Below are positions 34,727-43,038 of a stretch of 64,000 bases of DNA, in pieces. Under the pieces are notes generated by a model, which worked only from the letters and a program-made list of their open reading frames with translations, was not told where the DNA came from and did no database searches. A program made the position numbers and the translations under genes. How positions within the stretch are numbered: position 1 is the first letter of the stretch; the number at the start of each line of letters is the position of its first letter. This DNA is from Eubacterium sp. (GTDB lineage Bacteria; Bacillota; Clostridia; Lachnospirales; Lachnospiraceae), in NCBI GenBank assembly GCA_017406925.1, contig JAFQXO010000011.1:293321-357320 (forward strand). Direction: 5' to 3'.

Positions 34727-36187
34727 ATGAGTTCCAGAAAGCAAGACTCAGAAATTAAAACTGGATATTACGGATACAGTTCAGAGTCTTCTGCTATCAG
34801 AGGTGGTAACGGCGATGGTCGTCGCAGAAACCCTGGTAATGCTAAGAGAAACGCCCAGAGACGCGATTCAAGTAAATTGAGAAAGAGTGCGGTAATCGGA
34901 ATGATTTTCGCATTGGTACAACTAGCCCTATCAGTAGGATTTATATGGGTGCTAGTTTTTTATAGAGCAGATATCACAAAAGACATCTTAGGAACACTTC
35001 TACTCCCTGTAGTAGCAGCTATACTTGCTGTTCTTATAGCGTTGCTCGCTATTGTTTTTGCTATGGAAGGCCGAGGCAAGCTTGGCACTAAGAGATTTGG
35101 CAAAGTTTTGTCAGCAATTATTTCTATTATATTGGCACTTTGCATTTATGTTTTAGTATTTTTCCCAGAAGGACTCTCTGCAGGTACTAAGGTAGACGAT
35201 GATCCTTTTGTGGTTCTTATCTCAGCGACAGATACATTCGGTGATTTGTCAAAGAAAGAGAATCTTCGTTCAGATACGAACATTCTCGCCGCAGTACATC
35301 CTAAGAATCATGAAATCATGATGATTTCTATTCCTAGAGATTATTACATTCCTATGGTTGGTAAGAGTATTGCGCCAGCACAAGCAGGTTCATATGCTTC
35401 GTATGATAAGTTGACTCACGCTGGTTTATACGGCACAGGAACAGCTTTTAATAAAAACACTGGACAGGAAGTTGGTCCACAAGATTGGAATTATGCTCAG
35501 GAAGTAAGTTGGGATGTCGGAAAGAAGACAATTAAGAAGTCTCTAAAGAACATCTTCAAGTTCAAGGTTGATTCAAAGCACTATCACTGCGTACAGATTA
35601 ACTTTACTGGCTTCGCCAAATTAATCGACGCTCTCGGTGGTGTCACTGTAGATGTAGACAGATCATTCTCTGCTACTACTTACGCTAACTACAACAAGGA
35701 TGATGGTTCTAGAAAGACTTACAAATATACTAAGGGTCAGATGACTATGGACGGTAACGAGGCGTTGACATTCGCCCGTGAGCGTCACTCATTCGGTGAA
35801 GGAGATATGGCCCGCAATAAGCATCAGGTTAAAGTAATGGAAGCGTTGCTCGAGCCAGCAACTGTTGCCAAGGGCATCGCAAATTACGGCAAAGTGACTG
35901 ATGCTGTTGGAAAGACGTTCGATACTGATGTTAGTATCACATCTATGATGGGACTTCAGACTAAGTACGGCGACAAGAAATGGAAGATTATGTCTTTCAA
36001 CGTAATCGGTGAGCCTAACAGAATGATTTGTACTTGGAATGGTCAGTCTCTATCAGTTACTATGCAGGATCCTGATTCCATTGCCAGAGGCACTAAGCTT
36101 TTGAATATGGTATTGCAAGGAAAGAATTCTTCAGCAGTTAAGAGACAGATAGAAAAATATAAAGATCAGCAAAAAGGAAGTTACTAA
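34727..36187 (+). CDS. LytR-CpsA-Psr (LCP) family protein
   Basis: The start at 34727 follows GGAGGTGTCT; an upstream in-frame codon at 34703 lies in the leader hairpin. The 486-residue protein has a basic, Gly/Arg-rich cytoplasmic tail (residues 1-55), three membrane helices (about 56-140) and an extracellular LCP domain. The LCP domain includes SDTNILAAVHPKNHEIMMISIPRDYYIPM, INFTGFAKLIDALGGVTVDV, and LTFARERHSFGEGDMARNKHQ, with the arginines that contact the pyrophosphate lipid. LCP proteins attach teichoic acid or capsule polymers to peptidoglycan. Placement beside the polymer locus and murG fits that role. Most LCP proteins have one helix, so three is a variation. Confidence 0.92.
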   Translation: MSSRKQDSEIKTGYYGYSSESSAIRGGNGDGRRRNPGNAKRNAQRRDSSKLRKSAVIGMIFALVQLALSVGFIWVLVFYRADITKDILGTLLLPVVAAILAVLIALLAIVFAMEGRGKLGTKRFGKVLSAIISIILALCIYVLVFFPEGLSAGTKVDDDPFVVLISATDTFGDLSKKENLRSDTNILAAVHPKNHEIMMISIPRDYYIPMVGKSIAPAQAGSYASYDKLTHAGLYGTGTAFNKNTGQEVGPQDWNYAQEVSWDVGKKTIKKSLKNIFKFKVDSKHYHCVQINFTGFAKLIDALGGVTVDVDRSFSATTYANYNKDDGSRKTYKYTKGQMTMDGNEALTFARERHSFGEGDMARNKHQVKVMEALLEPATVAKGIANYGKVTDAVGKTFDTDVSITSMMGLQTKYGDKKWKIMSFNVIGEPNRMICTWNGQSLSVTMQDPDSIARGTKLLNMVLQGKNSSAVKRQIEKYKDQQKGSY

Positions 36188-37249
36188 ATGAAGAAAATCA
36201 TTTTGACTGGCGGAGGTACCGCGGGACACGTGATGCCTAACTTGGCGCTTGTACCTGCCCTTCGCGAAGCTGGTTTTGAAATTAAATATATAGGTTCTAA
36301 AAAGGGAATGGAGAAGGGCATTATTGAAAATGCAGGCATTCCATATTTTGGTATTGCCTCCGGCAAATTGCGCCGCTACCTCAGCCCTAAGAACCTCGTG
36401 GATCCTTTCAAAGTTATGAAGGGATACTTGGACGCAAAGCGCGTAATCAAAAGGGAACAGCCAGATATCATCTTTTCAAAAGGTGGTTTCGTAACTGTTC
36501 CTGTAGTTTTTGCAGCAAATCGTTTCGGCATTCCAGTTATCATTCACGAATCGGATATGACTCCTGGCCTCGCCAATAAATTGGCTAGCAAAAAGGCTAC
36601 TAAAATCTGCTACTCTTTCCCTGAAACCGAAAAATACCTCGAGGGCAAGGGCGTTCACACTGGCTCACCTATCAGACAAGAATTATTCGAGGGGGAACCT
36701 AGTGTGGCAAAAGAAAAATGTAGATTCAATGATGAAAAACCTATCATTTTGGTAACAGGTGGAAGCCTTGGGGCCGAAAATGTTAATAAAGTAGTTAGAA
36801 AATCTCTCGATGAACTATTGAAAGATTTTCAAATTGCTCATCTATGTGGAAGAGATAAGGTAGACCATGAATATGACGGCATCGAAGGATATGCTCAGTT
36901 TGAAGTGGCTACTGATGATATGAAAGATTTCTTCGCAATGGCTGATTTGATTATCTCGAGAGCTGGTTCTAATTCTATTTTTGAAAACATTTCTCTCAAC
37001 AAACCAAATATCTTGATTCCATTGCCTGCGGCAAGCAGTCGTGGAGATCAGATATTAAATGCTGAATCTTTCAAGAAGCAAGGCTTTAGTGAAGTATTAG
37101 AAGATGATCCTGAAAACTCAAAAGGTCTAGTGGATATGGTCCACCAAGTTTTTGAAAACAAGGATAAATATATTAAAGCAATGTCTGATGCCTCAACGCA
37201 CAATGGTGTGGATGGCATTATGGATGTTATTAGTAAATTAACAAAATAG
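36188..37249 (+). CDS. murG: UDP-N-acetylglucosamine transferase MurG
   Basis: The 353-residue enzyme converts lipid I to lipid II on the inner membrane face. It has the N-terminal glycine loop TGGGTAGHVMPNLAL, the acceptor-side segment FSKGGFVTVPVVFAA and HESDMTPGLANKLA. The UDP-GlcNAc site follows: LVTGGSLGAENVN, ISRAGSNSIFENI and IPLPAASSRGDQILNA. The HESDxTPGLANK version of the second motif is common in clostridia. The gene begins one base after the LCP stop codon. It lies outside the usual mur/fts cluster, so a second copy elsewhere is possible. Confidence 0.93.
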   Translation: MKKIILTGGGTAGHVMPNLALVPALREAGFEIKYIGSKKGMEKGIIENAGIPYFGIASGKLRRYLSPKNLVDPFKVMKGYLDAKRVIKREQPDIIFSKGGFVTVPVVFAANRFGIPVIIHESDMTPGLANKLASKKATKICYSFPETEKYLEGKGVHTGSPIRQELFEGEPSVAKEKCRFNDEKPIILVTGGSLGAENVNKVVRKSLDELLKDFQIAHLCGRDKVDHEYDGIEGYAQFEVATDDMKDFFAMADLIISRAGSNSIFENISLNKPNILIPLPAASSRGDQILNAESFKKQGFSEVLEDDPENSKGLVDMVHQVFENKDKYIKAMSDASTHNGVDGIMDVISKLTK

Positions 37250-37271
37250 TTCATTTTCATGGAGGCTTATA

Positions 37272-38351
37272 ATGGCTGAATTAAGTGAAGCAGAGAAAAA
37301 AAGTAAATATGACTCGGCGAAACAACTTTTTGAATCGGTCGAGTGTCTTGAAACCAATAAATATAAAGTTAAGATGTGCAACAATGCCGCAAAGCGCTTC
37401 GAGGAGTTAGGAGACTACGAGGATTCCGCAGAGATGGCCAAGAAGTGTCATGAGATGGCTGATTTGTTTGCTGCGCAACATGATCCTAAGATTGCAAATC
37501 CTGTTAATCCTATGGAGAAGAAAGAACCTACTAAGTTTGGAACTTGGATGTTCAGAATTTGTTTTGTGCTAGTTATTCTCATTGTCGTAGGCATCATCCT
37601 TTCTGTCTTTACAAAAGAAGGTAGATATATGAGAGCCTCGGCTCACGCCTTCGTCGGAGATTACAAGAAAGCTTACCAGATGTTCGATGGCCTCGATGGC
37701 TACAAGGACAGCGAAGAGCGATTTGAGAAGTTGCAAAACAAACATGCGAAGAGATTGATGTACCGTGAGAAGTACAAAGATATCAAAAATGATATCAAGG
37801 TCACGGATACTTATGGCAATAACGGTGAGATACTTTGTCAGGCAGAGATCAACTTGATCAAGCGCACCAAGATTGGCGAGAAGGTTACTTTCGGTGATAC
37901 AGAATGGTTGCTCGCCGAAAAGCAAAAGGATAAGGCTTTCCTTATCAAATCAAGACCTGAGAGTGGTATTCCTTATAACACTGAGAGAAAGCCTGTCACT
38001 TGGAAGACAAGTTCCATTAGAAATTATTTGAACTCTACTTTCCTTCACGCGACTTTCAATAAGGAAATGATTTCTCATATTATGAATACTAACATTAAGG
38101 TTGAAGGCAATGATGAGTTCAAGACTAAAGGTTGCAAAACAACAGATAAGATATTTATGCTGAATGAATTGCAAGTTTACAAATATGGAACCATTCTTTC
38201 CAACTTCAAACGAGACTTCTGGATTTTAAGTCCTGGCGATGCTCAAGACAAAGCCCAGTTCGTATCGTTCGGAGAAGTAATGGACGATGGTTACAGTGTA
38301 GATAGCCCATATATCAACATCAGACCTTGTCTGTGGGTGACATATAACTAG
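37272..38351 (+). CDS. Membrane protein with C-terminal DUF6273-like domain
   Basis: This 359-residue protein has an N-terminal cytoplasmic part with a FEELGDYEDSAEMAKKC helical repeat (residues ~34-60), one membrane helix (about 98-118), then DYKKAYQMFDGLDGYKDSEE, a second copy of the same repeat. The external C-terminal domain (about 195-359) includes GDTEWLLAEKQKDKAFLIKS, SSIRNYLNSTFLHATFN, FWILSPGDAQ and NIRPCLWV. This pattern, with 'W...S.IR.YLN..F...F' and a final 'RP.LW', matches DUF6273, a domain found in many surface proteins of gut Firmicutes. Function is unknown. It follows murG by 22 bases and probably shares its transcript. Confidence 0.8.
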   Translation: MAELSEAEKKSKYDSAKQLFESVECLETNKYKVKMCNNAAKRFEELGDYEDSAEMAKKCHEMADLFAAQHDPKIANPVNPMEKKEPTKFGTWMFRICFVLVILIVVGIILSVFTKEGRYMRASAHAFVGDYKKAYQMFDGLDGYKDSEERFEKLQNKHAKRLMYREKYKDIKNDIKVTDTYGNNGEILCQAEINLIKRTKIGEKVTFGDTEWLLAEKQKDKAFLIKSRPESGIPYNTERKPVTWKTSSIRNYLNSTFLHATFNKEMISHIMNTNIKVEGNDEFKTKGCKTTDKIFMLNELQVYKYGTILSNFKRDFWILSPGDAQDKAQFVSFGEVMDDGYSVDSPYINIRPCLWVTYN

Positions 38352-38376
38352 CCGCCTCTCGTCAATACTATTATAA

Positions 38377-38413
38377 GAAAAACGCTGATTGAAAAAATCA
38401 ATCAGCGTTTTTC
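38377..38413. terminator. Bidirectional terminator after the DUF6273-like gene
   Basis: A 15-bp perfect inverted repeat (38377-38391 against 38399-38413; core AACGCTGATTG) with A-rich and T-rich ends terminates the lcp-murG-DUF6273 unit and the convergent secreted-protein gene. Confidence 0.92.
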
Positions 38414-38436
38414 TTTTATCTATACTATCATATATT

Positions 38437-39648
38437 CTAATCTCCACCGTCAACAACTGTAGCACTCTTCTTTAAGAAATCTATGTTTCCGATTGCATAA
38501 TTTAGCCACATTCCAGAACCATAATATTTAAACAAATAATCTGAGTAAATATAAGATTCATAACAACCACTATCTCCGCCAAAGTATACTTTTGGTATAG
38601 TAGTCACATTAAATGGTATATTTATCTTTGCCTCAAGGAACAAAGAATTGGTTCCTTTTAGTATTACCCCTTTTTCTGGGATCGCTTTCCAAGTCACACC
38701 ATCTGTACTATAAGAATTAATATGACAATCATAAGCCCAGAATGGTTTGCCTTTAGCTTCCGTATAAGTATAGGAATAATAATCCTCTTTATTGGCAGGC
38801 ATCACGGTAAGGTCACCATTATACTTATCCTTTCCTGTCATTTTGAAACGGAAAGTATTAACTTCGCCAGCTGGAGTTAAACAATCAACTTTATATTTTC
38901 CTACTAGATTAAGTGCGCTAATCCTTTCCACTTGAGAATATTTAGAATAGTATTTTTTCTTTTTATATTTTCTATAACTTCTTACCTTATATGAATAAGT
39001 TTTACCTGGCGTAACTGTTTTGTCTACAAATTCAAGTTGGTACGCATTCTTTTTTACTTTATATGTGGCTATTTTTTTGTACTTTTTCTCTCCATTTGCT
39101 TTTCTATATACCATTACTTTCTGTGGCGTAGCCCCAAAGTCAAACATTGCTACCAAATACAATTTGTTTATAGTGTTTTCGTTGGATTCTCCACAACCGT
39201 CATTATATAGTTCAGGTTTATCCAATCCAACATATTCATAAGGATCTAGTTTATTTTCATAAGTTGAAGATATTAGTTTGTCCTTTCCTTTTCGTTTTTT
39301 ATAACCATTTATATAGTATACATACCACTTATTTCGTTTTACTTTTTTGTCATTGTAAGATTTTTTATTTTTTGTCGTTGCTATTTTTTTATATTTTTTC
39401 TTTTCTATTAAATCTAGATACTCTATATCTTCACTTCTTTTTATTTTATATCTGTAAATCTTGTAATACGAAACTTTTTTATTTTTCTTCCATGTCAGTT
39501 TCATGCTTTTCATTCCCGGCTTAAGTGTAAAGTTTTTTATTGGCTTAACTTTCGCCTCCGTCTTCATTGGCTTCGCCAATGTAAACATGGTAGCTACCAT
39601 TGCTACGGCGCATAAAATGGCTATACTTTTCTTTAATACTTTTTTCAT
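38437..39648 (-). CDS. Secreted Lys/Tyr-rich protein with fibronectin-III-like repeats
   Basis: The 403-residue protein has a signal peptide (MKKVLKKSIAILCAVAMVATMF, cleavage after about residue 32 at TEA-K). Two Fn3-like segments follow. One is roughly residues 38-130, with KLTWKKNKKVSYYKIYRYK and KWYVYYINGYKK. The other is roughly 137-235, with KVMVYRKANGEKKYKKIATYK and TYSYKVRSYRKYKKKKYYSKYS. The C-terminal ~165 residues (from NLVGKYKVDCL) form a separate domain with a beta-rich look that I do not recognise. The mature protein is strikingly basic because of its Lys content, which would suit binding to anionic teichoic-acid-like polymers. The gene is single and ends at a shared terminator. 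Confidence 0.78.
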   Translation of the reverse strand: MKKVLKKSIAILCAVAMVATMFTLAKPMKTEAKVKPIKNFTLKPGMKSMKLTWKKNKKVSYYKIYRYKIKRSEDIEYLDLIEKKKYKKIATTKNKKSYNDKKVKRNKWYVYYINGYKKRKGKDKLISSTYENKLDPYEYVGLDKPELYNDGCGESNENTINKLYLVAMFDFGATPQKVMVYRKANGEKKYKKIATYKVKKNAYQLEFVDKTVTPGKTYSYKVRSYRKYKKKKYYSKYSQVERISALNLVGKYKVDCLTPAGEVNTFRFKMTGKDKYNGDLTVMPANKEDYYSYTYTEAKGKPFWAYDCHINSYSTDGVTWKAIPEKGVILKGTNSLFLEAKINIPFNVTTIPKVYFGGDSGCYESYIYSDYLFKYYGSGMWLNYAIGNIDFLKKSATVVDGGD

Positions 39649-39659
39649 CTTCTGTCTCC

Positions 39660-40061
39660 TTACTGTTTTGCCTTAATTATCTCATCCACATCTGCCTGAT
39701 TGATTTCACCAGGTTTCCACTGCAATACCTCTCCTTCTCCGTATCTAGGAATCACGTGGATATGGAAGTGAAATACAGTCTGACCTGCTGCCTCTCCGTT
39801 ATTCTGTAAAATACTGATTCCTTCACATCCTGTGATGTCTTTCAATTCCTCTGCAACTTGCTTTGCCACTTGATATGCTTTAGCAATCAGTTCATCTGGC
39901 ATCTCGTATACATTGGCATAGTGTTCCTTTGGTAGCACTAACACGTGTCCCTTCGTCGCAGGGTTTACATCAAAAATAACTCTGAAATTTTCATCTTCGT
40001 AGTAAGTGTTAGTGTCAAAAACCCCATTTGCCAGTTTACAAAAAATACAATCATCTTTCAT
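39660..40061 (-). CDS. HIT family nucleotide-binding protein
   Basis: The 133-residue protein of the histidine-triad superfamily has CIFCKLANG at the N terminus and the catalytic triad HFHIHVIPR near residue 99. The Cys pair of CIFC can form part of a zinc site in this group. HIT proteins hydrolyse nucleoside phosphoramidates and similar adenylylated products. It is the last gene of an operon with two ATP-grasp ligases and a DUF5662 protein, and overlaps the latter by 11 bases. Cleaving an adenylylated or phosphoramidate by-product would be a sensible role but is inference. Confidence 0.92.
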   Translation of the reverse strand: MKDDCIFCKLANGVFDTNTYYEDENFRVIFDVNPATKGHVLVLPKEHYANVYEMPDELIAKAYQVAKQVAEELKDITGCEGISILQNNGEAAGQTVFHFHIHVIPRYGEGEVLQWKPGEINQADVDEIIKAKQ

Positions 40062-40614
40062 TCTTCTTCAACCCCTTTCTTCTCTTAAGTTCTTCTTTTG
40101 CATATTTAAATGTTGCTTGCTCTCCGTTCTCGGCTAGCATTTCCAATAATTCTGTCAAATCTCGCTTCGTGTTAGGGTGCATGTAATACTGCGCTCTTCC
40201 CATATGGAAATAATGCAGTGCATCTTTTTTCGTGTAATCTTTACCATGATATACTTTGCAAGCTGCAATGCGATCACACATCATCTCAACCACATATCTA
40301 TATGGCATTTCTACTGCGCTCTCACCCTCGCCTTTTTTCACATAATCTTTCCAATATTCGTAGTGATGTTTGTTTCGTCCCTTATGATGAATCCACGCTT
40401 TGGAATATCCATACGCTTCTCTCTCTCCTACATTGGGGCTTCTATGCCCCACATAGTATTTTACACTGGGAATAAACTCTGTCGGACTAAACTTTGATAA
40501 GTCATGCACTAGCCCTTGCCTTGTTATTCCACACTTTACACAGTGGACGATCACTTTATGTCTATGTTTAATTATCGTTCCTAAATGTCCGAAAAATTTC
40601 TGTACACCGTTCAT
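40051..40614 (-). CDS. DUF5662 family protein
   Basis: The 187-residue protein has the DUF5662 signature KVIVHCVKCGITRQGLVHDLSKFSPTEFIPS, followed by YSKAWIHHKGRNKHHYEYW, MPYRYVVEMMCDRIAA and the family end LHYFHMGRAQYYMHP. The HD-like HDLSK and HHKGRNKHH segments suggest a metal-binding, HD-type fold, and it may be a hydrolase acting on a small molecule, but no function is established to my knowledge. It overlaps the ATP-grasp gene upstream (ATGA) and the HIT gene downstream, so it is part of one coupled operon. Confidence 0.85.
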   Translation of the reverse strand: MNGVQKFFGHLGTIIKHRHKVIVHCVKCGITRQGLVHDLSKFSPTEFIPSVKYYVGHRSPNVGEREAYGYSKAWIHHKGRNKHHYEYWKDYVKKGEGESAVEMPYRYVVEMMCDRIAACKVYHGKDYTKKDALHYFHMGRAQYYMHPNTKRDLTELLEMLAENGEQATFKYAKEELKRRKGLKKNER

Positions 40615-41390
40615 CCTAATTCCTTCACGTACTGCGCAAGCATTTGCGCAATATCTATATCGCTCGCCTCATAGAGCATCCTTGCTCCTGCTGCATCTTC
40701 TATCTCATTCAAAACTAATTTATTCTTATTATACATCAAATCAATTCCCGCGTAATCTATAGTGAGAACTTCATTGATTTTATCAACGATATTTTTCATC
40801 TCCTCTGTGGGCTCAACTAGTTTAATGCTTCCACCCAAACTATAATTACTCTTGAAGCCACTCTGCGCGTGCCTCTCAACTGCTGCGATGATTTCTCCAC
40901 CTAGGATATAAACTCTAACATCTCTTTCAGGGGTGTCAGCAATCACTTGTCTAATGTAATCCTTCAACCCTTTGCTTTTTTCTTCTTCCTTATCCTTTAC
41001 GAGAAAAACTTCATTGCCGCCGTGGCCGGCAATACTCTTAATTACGCAAGGGTAGCCAACCTCTTCAGCGCCAATCACTTCCTCTCTGTATTCATATGGA
41101 AGAAAAGGAACTACACCTTCCAAAATTTTATATGTCTTTGCTTTATTGTTACAAACGCGAGTCACTTTCGAAGAATTAATAACCTTTACGCCATTGGATT
41201 CCAAACTCTGTGCTGCATGATAATCCCTGCTTCTGTTTATAACTACATCCGGTCTGTTTTTGTATTTTAAATCTTCCACCAAAACAAGCTCGCTATCAAT
41301 CTTCTGGTATGAAAGATTATTGCGTAGCAAGTCGATAAACAGTTTATTCTTTTCAACGTCGTCCTTTGAATATAATAGCCAACAATTCAT
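40611..41390 (-). CDS. ATP-grasp ligase, RimK-like (first of a tandem pair)
   Basis: The start is the ATG at 41390 (MNCWLLYS), overlapping the stop of the other ATP-grasp gene by one base (TAATG). The frame continues to 41450 but inside that gene. The 259-residue protein has a pre-ATP-grasp domain (VINRSRDYHAAQSLESNGVKVINSS), then the ATP-grasp fold with YPCVIKSIAGHGGNEVFLV, DVRVYILGGEIIAAVERHA and the metal-binding end YAGIDLMYNKNKLVLNEIEDAAG. This is the RimK/LysX class that joins a carboxylate to an amine using ATP through an acyl phosphate. The substrate is unknown. Confidence 0.88.
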   Translation of the reverse strand: MNCWLLYSKDDVEKNKLFIDLLRNNLSYQKIDSELVLVEDLKYKNRPDVVINRSRDYHAAQSLESNGVKVINSSKVTRVCNNKAKTYKILEGVVPFLPYEYREEVIGAEEVGYPCVIKSIAGHGGNEVFLVKDKEEEKSKGLKDYIRQVIADTPERDVRVYILGGEIIAAVERHAQSGFKSNYSLGGSIKLVEPTEEMKNIVDKINEVLTIDYAGIDLMYNKNKLVLNEIEDAAGARMLYEASDIDIAQMLAQYVKELG

Positions 41391-42265
41391 TAATCGATTT
41401 CTTTTAGAATGTGCTCTATTATAGCCTCCGCCACATTTACTCCCGTGCAATCATATATATTTTTAAAATGTGCATTCGAATTTACTTCGCACAATAAATC
41501 TTCATTCTCGCCAAACAAGATGTCCACTCCAGCAAAGTCCGCGCCTAACTGTTCACAGACTTCTAGCGCAATTTTCTCTTGCTTCTTGGTAGGTGTGTAT
41601 GGTTTCATCACTCCTCCGTTTGTGACGTTTGCTCTGAAGTCATTTTCGTTTGTTCTCTCCATTGCGGTTACTACTTTATCGCCTACCACTTGAAGGCGTA
41701 TGTCTCTTCCTTTAGAACTTTCGATATATTCTTGCATGATGAAATCGCAAGTTCCAATTTTGTCTATACACTCCTTCGCTTCTTCGAAATTGTTTACAAG
41801 ATAAACTTGCTCGCCGAATGAACCCTTAGTTTCCTTTATTACCATTGGATAACCAAGGTGCTGCTCAACTTGCATAAGAAATGTATAGTCACTGTATTTA
41901 TCATCAAATGTAAGTGGCGCTACGAACGTCTTTGGCGTAGCCACATCAAGACCTTGAAGTTCTATATATGTGCGTGCCTTGTCGTCGCATATTTCTATTG
42001 CGTCAGCACTATTAAAAACCTCGAACCCCTCTTCTTCTAGCATATACGCCAGTCGAACATCCTTGTCCCAGAATATAATAAAATCAGGCTCGCTCTTCCA
42101 GTCCGTATCCCCAGGGTTTACGGGCAGGGCAGACAAAACCTGATCGTTAGTCAATTTTCTAAGTTTGCAATCGTTCTTCTCGGCCGCATCGATAAGCCAA
42201 GAATATATTTCGTCGAACTTTTCGCTCTCTAAATATCCGTTTACTATAAGCCAACCTTGTTTCAT
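41390..42265 (-). CDS. ATP-grasp ligase, RimK-like (second of a tandem pair)
   Basis: The 291-residue protein is a paralogue of the downstream ATP-grasp enzyme. The shared plan is a pre-grasp domain (FIIFWDKDVRLAYMLEEEGFEVFNSA, then CDDKARTYIELQG), the lid region YPMVIKETKGSFGEQVYLV, FIMQEYIESSKGRDIRLQVVGDKVV, and a metal-binding end FAGVDILFGENEDLLCEVNSNAH. The Glu/Asn pair in EVNSN binds Mg-ATP. It is first in the operon, preceded by an extended -10 (TGTTATAAT) about 30 bases upstream. Two different ligases in one operon suggest sequential additions to one scaffold; the product is not identifiable. Confidence 0.88.
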   Translation of the reverse strand: MKQGWLIVNGYLESEKFDEIYSWLIDAAEKNDCKLRKLTNDQVLSALPVNPGDTDWKSEPDFIIFWDKDVRLAYMLEEEGFEVFNSADAIEICDDKARTYIELQGLDVATPKTFVAPLTFDDKYSDYTFLMQVEQHLGYPMVIKETKGSFGEQVYLVNNFEEAKECIDKIGTCDFIMQEYIESSKGRDIRLQVVGDKVVTAMERTNENDFRANVTNGGVMKPYTPTKKQEKIALEVCEQLGADFAGVDILFGENEDLLCEVNSNAHFKNIYDCTGVNVAEAIIEHILKEID

Positions 42266-42283
42266 AATTCCTCCGTCCTTACT

Positions 42284-42289
42284 ATTATA
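42284..42289 (-). promoter_or_regulatory. -10 element for the ATP-grasp operon
   Basis: The minus strand reads TG-T-TATAAT about 20 bases before the ATG at 42265, with GGAGG between. There is no good -35 at 17 bases, so it would be an extended -10 promoter. Confidence 0.5.
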
Positions 42290-42383
42290 ACAGTTTATGA
42301 ATATATAATCACTTCACAATAGTCGATTCTTTTTTTTTACAATTATCTGTGTTAGAATTACTCTAAGTTTTAAGGAGGATTAT

Positions 42384-42995
42384 ATGATAAATATTAAATC
42401 ATTTTCAAAAAAAGCATTGGCAATTACGCTTCTAGTCGTACTGGCCGCAGGAATGTTGGTTGGTTGTGGATGCAGTAAGACTGCCGATAAAGAATCTAAA
42501 AAACCTTTAAATATCAAAGTAGTTAAGGAAGAGGGAGACAAGGCAAAGATCATTAAGGCTAACCTCAATGTGAGAGATGCAAAACTTGGCTCTTCTATTA
42601 AAAAGATAAAGAAATATGAGGATAAACAAAAAGATACTGCAGATAAACCTAACGAAAGTTCCTCACAGGATGGCTACACATATGTAATCTACTCTTTTGA
42701 CAGTAAGAACGCCAAAGAGTGTTTCGGCGTCAAGCCAGGAGAAGCTTCTAATGGTGCAATGCTTACATATGTATTCTTTGACAAAAAACTTACAGAGTTG
42801 CGCTTGCAGTATGGCAAAGTTGGACTTGAAGGATATAACAAAATAATCGAAAGCCTCACATCTACATTCGGTGCTCCAACATATTCAAACACATTTTCTA
42901 ATGATGCAAAATCATCTGAGTGGAATACTGCAAAGACACAGATTCAAGTAGTGTACCAAGATGGTTCCGTTACACTTTACTTTAGAAAGAAATAA
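42384..42995 (+). CDS. Lipoprotein of unknown function
   Basis: The 203-residue protein begins with a lipoprotein signal (MINIKSFSKKALAITLLVVLAA then L-V-G-C, lipidated Cys near residue 28), so it is anchored to the outer face of the membrane. The mature part is charged and has two linked segments: KANLNVRDAKLGSSIKKIKKYEDK and, near the end, IIESLTSTFGAPTYSNTFSNDAKSSEWNT with a final VTLYFRKK. The 'L..FG.PT' to 'W.T....I.V.Y....V.L.F.KK' arrangement recurs in small clostridial lipoproteins, but I cannot name a family. It has an AAGGAGG site and ends at a shared terminator, so it is probably monocistronic. Confidence 0.8.
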   Translation: MINIKSFSKKALAITLLVVLAAGMLVGCGCSKTADKESKKPLNIKVVKEEGDKAKIIKANLNVRDAKLGSSIKKIKKYEDKQKDTADKPNESSSQDGYTYVIYSFDSKNAKECFGVKPGEASNGAMLTYVFFDKKLTELRLQYGKVGLEGYNKIIESLTSTFGAPTYSNTFSNDAKSSEWNTAKTQIQVVYQDGSVTLYFRKK

Positions 42996-43005
42996 TTTAC
43001 ATACT

Positions 43006-43038
43006 AAAAAAGAGGTGAGTTTTACTCACCTCTTTTTT
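43006..43038. terminator. Bidirectional terminator between the lipoprotein and the large glycerophosphotransferase
   Basis: A 15-bp inverted repeat (43006-43020 against 43024-43038; core AGAGGTGAGT, loop TTT) with A- and T-runs ends both convergent genes. The minus-strand stop codon begins at its edge. Confidence 0.92.
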
